Assembly (NCBI GenBank): GCA_963696025.1
Contig: CAVOII010000009.1
Span: 186,001-250,000 of the forward strand
DNA length: 64,000 nt
Origin: JABCYV01 sp963696025
GTDB taxonomy: Bacteria; Acidobacteriota; Terriglobia; Terriglobales; Acidobacteriaceae
Reading direction: 5' to 3'
Part shown: positions 62,161-64,000 of the stretch, in pieces
Position numbering within the stretch: position 1 is the first letter of the stretch
Layout: each line of letters begins with the position of its first letter
Notes under the pieces: model-generated
The model's input: only the letters and a program-made list of their open reading frames with translations
The model's database searches: none
Told to the model about the DNA's origin: nothing
Position numbers and translations under genes: made by a program

Positions 62161-64000
62161 TGTTTCGACGTTCTTTAGCCCTCTGGGTTGCGGTCGCATT
62201 CGCTTTGCTTTTTCTGGCACCTGGTGCCCGCTCGCAGGCACAAGGCAAGCGCACAGTTAAAACTGCGAACGATCTGCCGCGCTTTACGTATCCCATCAAA
62301 GGTAAAGCGTCTGATTTGCTGCAATCGGACCCGGCCACTTTCAATCAGTTTGCGGTCAAGGTGCAGGCTGACCTCGAGACGATCCTGCGCGACTACGAGA
62401 TCACAGACAAAGCCACATTGCGTTCGCTGCTCCAGGCCAAGCTTGACTTGCAACAGCTTGCAGGCCAGTACCAGGCCGCACTGCAAACCGTATCTTCGCT
62501 GCGCGCCTTAGAAGAGAAACCTGCTGCCAAACTGACCAGTGGACTATTCACCAACTCGGTGCTGCAAGCTGCCATTGAGACCAAGAGCACGGCTGGGCCA
62601 GCATTCGAGCAGGCGTTTACCAAACATTATCGCGAGGCCATTGATCCACTTCCCTGGCCGGTAGTGCAGGATTCGGTGAAGTTTTCATTTCGCGGCAGTC
62701 AGACCATCACCAGCGCGCTTTTAATTGGTGGCGTCCAGACTGAGCTTGATCCGGCCGCAAAGAAGTCGGGAGCCTTGGATAACTTGCAGGCGTGGGAATT
62801 GATCGATGCCAGGGTCGCTTTGCAATTTATGGTTCCGCTCAAGACCCAACGTGCGGCGGTACTCGGCCCCTACGTCAAGGCCCATAACGCGCCCAAGCCA
62901 GATATCTGGGAGGCACGCGAGATGACGCTCACCCCCGAGCAGAAATTGACGCCGGTTGTGGTTGGAGTCTGGGACTCCGGCGTGGATGTGTCATTGTTTC
63001 CCAATCAACTGTTCAACGATCCTCACCCTACCGCCAGCGGCACTCACGGGCTGGCCTTCGATGACCGGGGCAATCCGTCATCATCGTGGCTCTACCCGCT
63101 CACCGCGGAACAGCAGCAGCGATATCCGACGGCGCGCGACTTCTTCAAGGGCAGCGATGACGCTCTGAACGGAATTGATTCGTCCGAGGCCGCGGCATAC
63201 AGGCAGAAGCTCAGTTCATCGTCCGCCGATCAAGCGCACGCTTTATTCGAACAGCTCAAGGTCACCGGCTTTTACATTCACGGCACGCACGTCGCCGGGA
63301 TTCTGGTTCGGGGCAATCCTGCCGCTCGCATCGTAGTGGCGCGATTCAATGACCAGTTGCCGGATTTGCCATTCGCGCCCACGACAGAATGGGCGCAGCA
63401 GATGTCCTCCGCCTTCCAGCAGATGTCTGATTATTTCCGAACCCGGAACGTTCGGGTCGTAAACCTGAGCTGGGGCGATGATGTACAAGAGTTCGAAAGT
63501 TGGCTCTCGAAAACGGGCGGTGGCGGTGATCCGGCCGAGCGCAAGCGCAAAGCGGAGGAGCTATACGGCATCTGGCATGATGCCGTCGAGAATGCCATAA
63601 AGAACGCACCTGACACTTTGTTTGTCGCCGCCGCCGGTAACAGCGACAGTAATGCGGGCTTTCTCGGGGATGTGCCCGCTTCTTTTCATCTGCCAAATCT
63701 GATTGTGGTCGGCGCGGTGAATCAAGCTGGCGAGGAAACCTCCTTCACCAGCTACGGCGACACAGTGGCGGTGGACGCCGATGGTTACGAAGTTGAGAGT
63801 TATGTTCCAGGTGGGGCCAGGCTGAAATTGTCGGGCACGTCAATGGCATCGCCTAACGTAGCCAATTTGGCCGCCAAACTGTTTGCGCTGGATCCATCTT
63901 TGACGCCGGCCCAGGTCATCGAGCTGATCAAGAGTGGCGCCACCACAAGCGAGGACGGCCGCCGTCATCTAATTGATGAGAAGCGTTCGGTGGCCTTGGT
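62161..64000 (+). CDS. Subtilisin-like (S8) serine protease, C-terminus beyond the window
   Basis: Open to the window end (613 codons). A signal peptide (LALWVAVAFALLFLAPGARSQA) is followed by a ~250-residue N-terminal region and then the S8 domain with Asp in GVWDSGVDVS, His in HGTHVAG, Asn in AAAGNSDSN and Ser in SGTSMASPNVA. All catalytic residues are present. It is probably a secreted or cell-surface protease; the pro-region and C-terminal domains cannot be judged. Confidence 0.9.

Noticed and set aside
1..64000. CRISPR arrays, tRNA genes, phage att sites, replication origin
   Set aside because: No regularly spaced identical repeats with unique spacers, no tRNA T-loop consensus, no dnaA-box clusters were seen by eye.

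Overview
The window looks like a chromosome segment of an Acidobacteriota member (Terriglobia / Koribacter-like), read from gene content only. The pointers are an Oar-like TonB-dependent receptor with an N-terminal carboxypeptidase-regulatory domain, two PknB-type kinases fused to PD40 propellers, an acidobacterial-type VWFA protein, a one-piece B12-dependent ribonucleotide reductase, secreted He_PIG and STN proteins, and many short palindromic interspersed repeats. I found no rRNA, tRNA or CRISPR array.

Layout. 0-8.5 kb: TonB receptor, purine nucleoside phosphorylase, a repeat-bearing gap, and a kinase/He_PIG pair on the minus strand. 8.5-8.85 kb: a gap between divergent genes that contains a bidirectional terminator and hairpins, suggesting an unannotated small RNA. 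8.85-17.35 kb: a plus-strand metabolic run: degenerate HD protein, MmgE/PrpD, homoaconitase-like aconitase, NADP-type isocitrate dehydrogenase, a CitD-CitE fusion and CitF. It looks like a tricarboxylate-processing module without the usual citrate lyase maturation genes. 17.4-23.8 kb: repeat lipoprotein, hybrid histidine kinase, PilZ protein, zinc-ribbon membrane protein, Mn-type SOD. 23.8-28.75 kb: an accessory, defence-like island with a deleted PD-(D/E)XK gene, an EVE-domain/nuclease fusion, a frameshifted HEPN (DUF3644-like) gene and an orphan VapB antitoxin. Inverted copies of a ~119-bp repeat bracket its core. 28.76-31.8 kb: nrdJ, followed by a three-unit hairpin repeat array. 32-40 kb: small acidobacterial genes, peroxiredoxin/glyoxalase, methyltransferase, MarR-GNAT fusion, TPR protein. 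40.1-44.25 kb: two IS110-superfamily elements of IS1111 architecture, with subterminal inverted repeats and a long non-coding 3' end. In the first, two stretches of that 3' end match both insertion-site flanks, as expected for a target-guiding seekRNA/bridge RNA. 44.3-64 kb: TagI and a gene remnant, SRPBCC/ArsR, hydrolase/cupin, second PD40 kinase, VWFA, STN, uvrA, mutL, an AlkZ-related protein, a frameshifted PiT phosphate transporter behind a Pho-box-like region, STAS, and a subtilisin-like protease cut by the window end.

How they fit: purine salvage, DNA precursor synthesis and repair (nrdJ, uvrA, mutL, TagI) form the housekeeping background. The kinases, histidine kinase, PilZ and STAS proteins are signalling genes. 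The most unusual parts are the seekRNA-bearing IS pair, the EVE/HEPN island and the tricarboxylate operon. Both PD40 kinase genes have a TATAAT exactly 10 nt before the start codon, suggesting nearly leaderless mRNAs.
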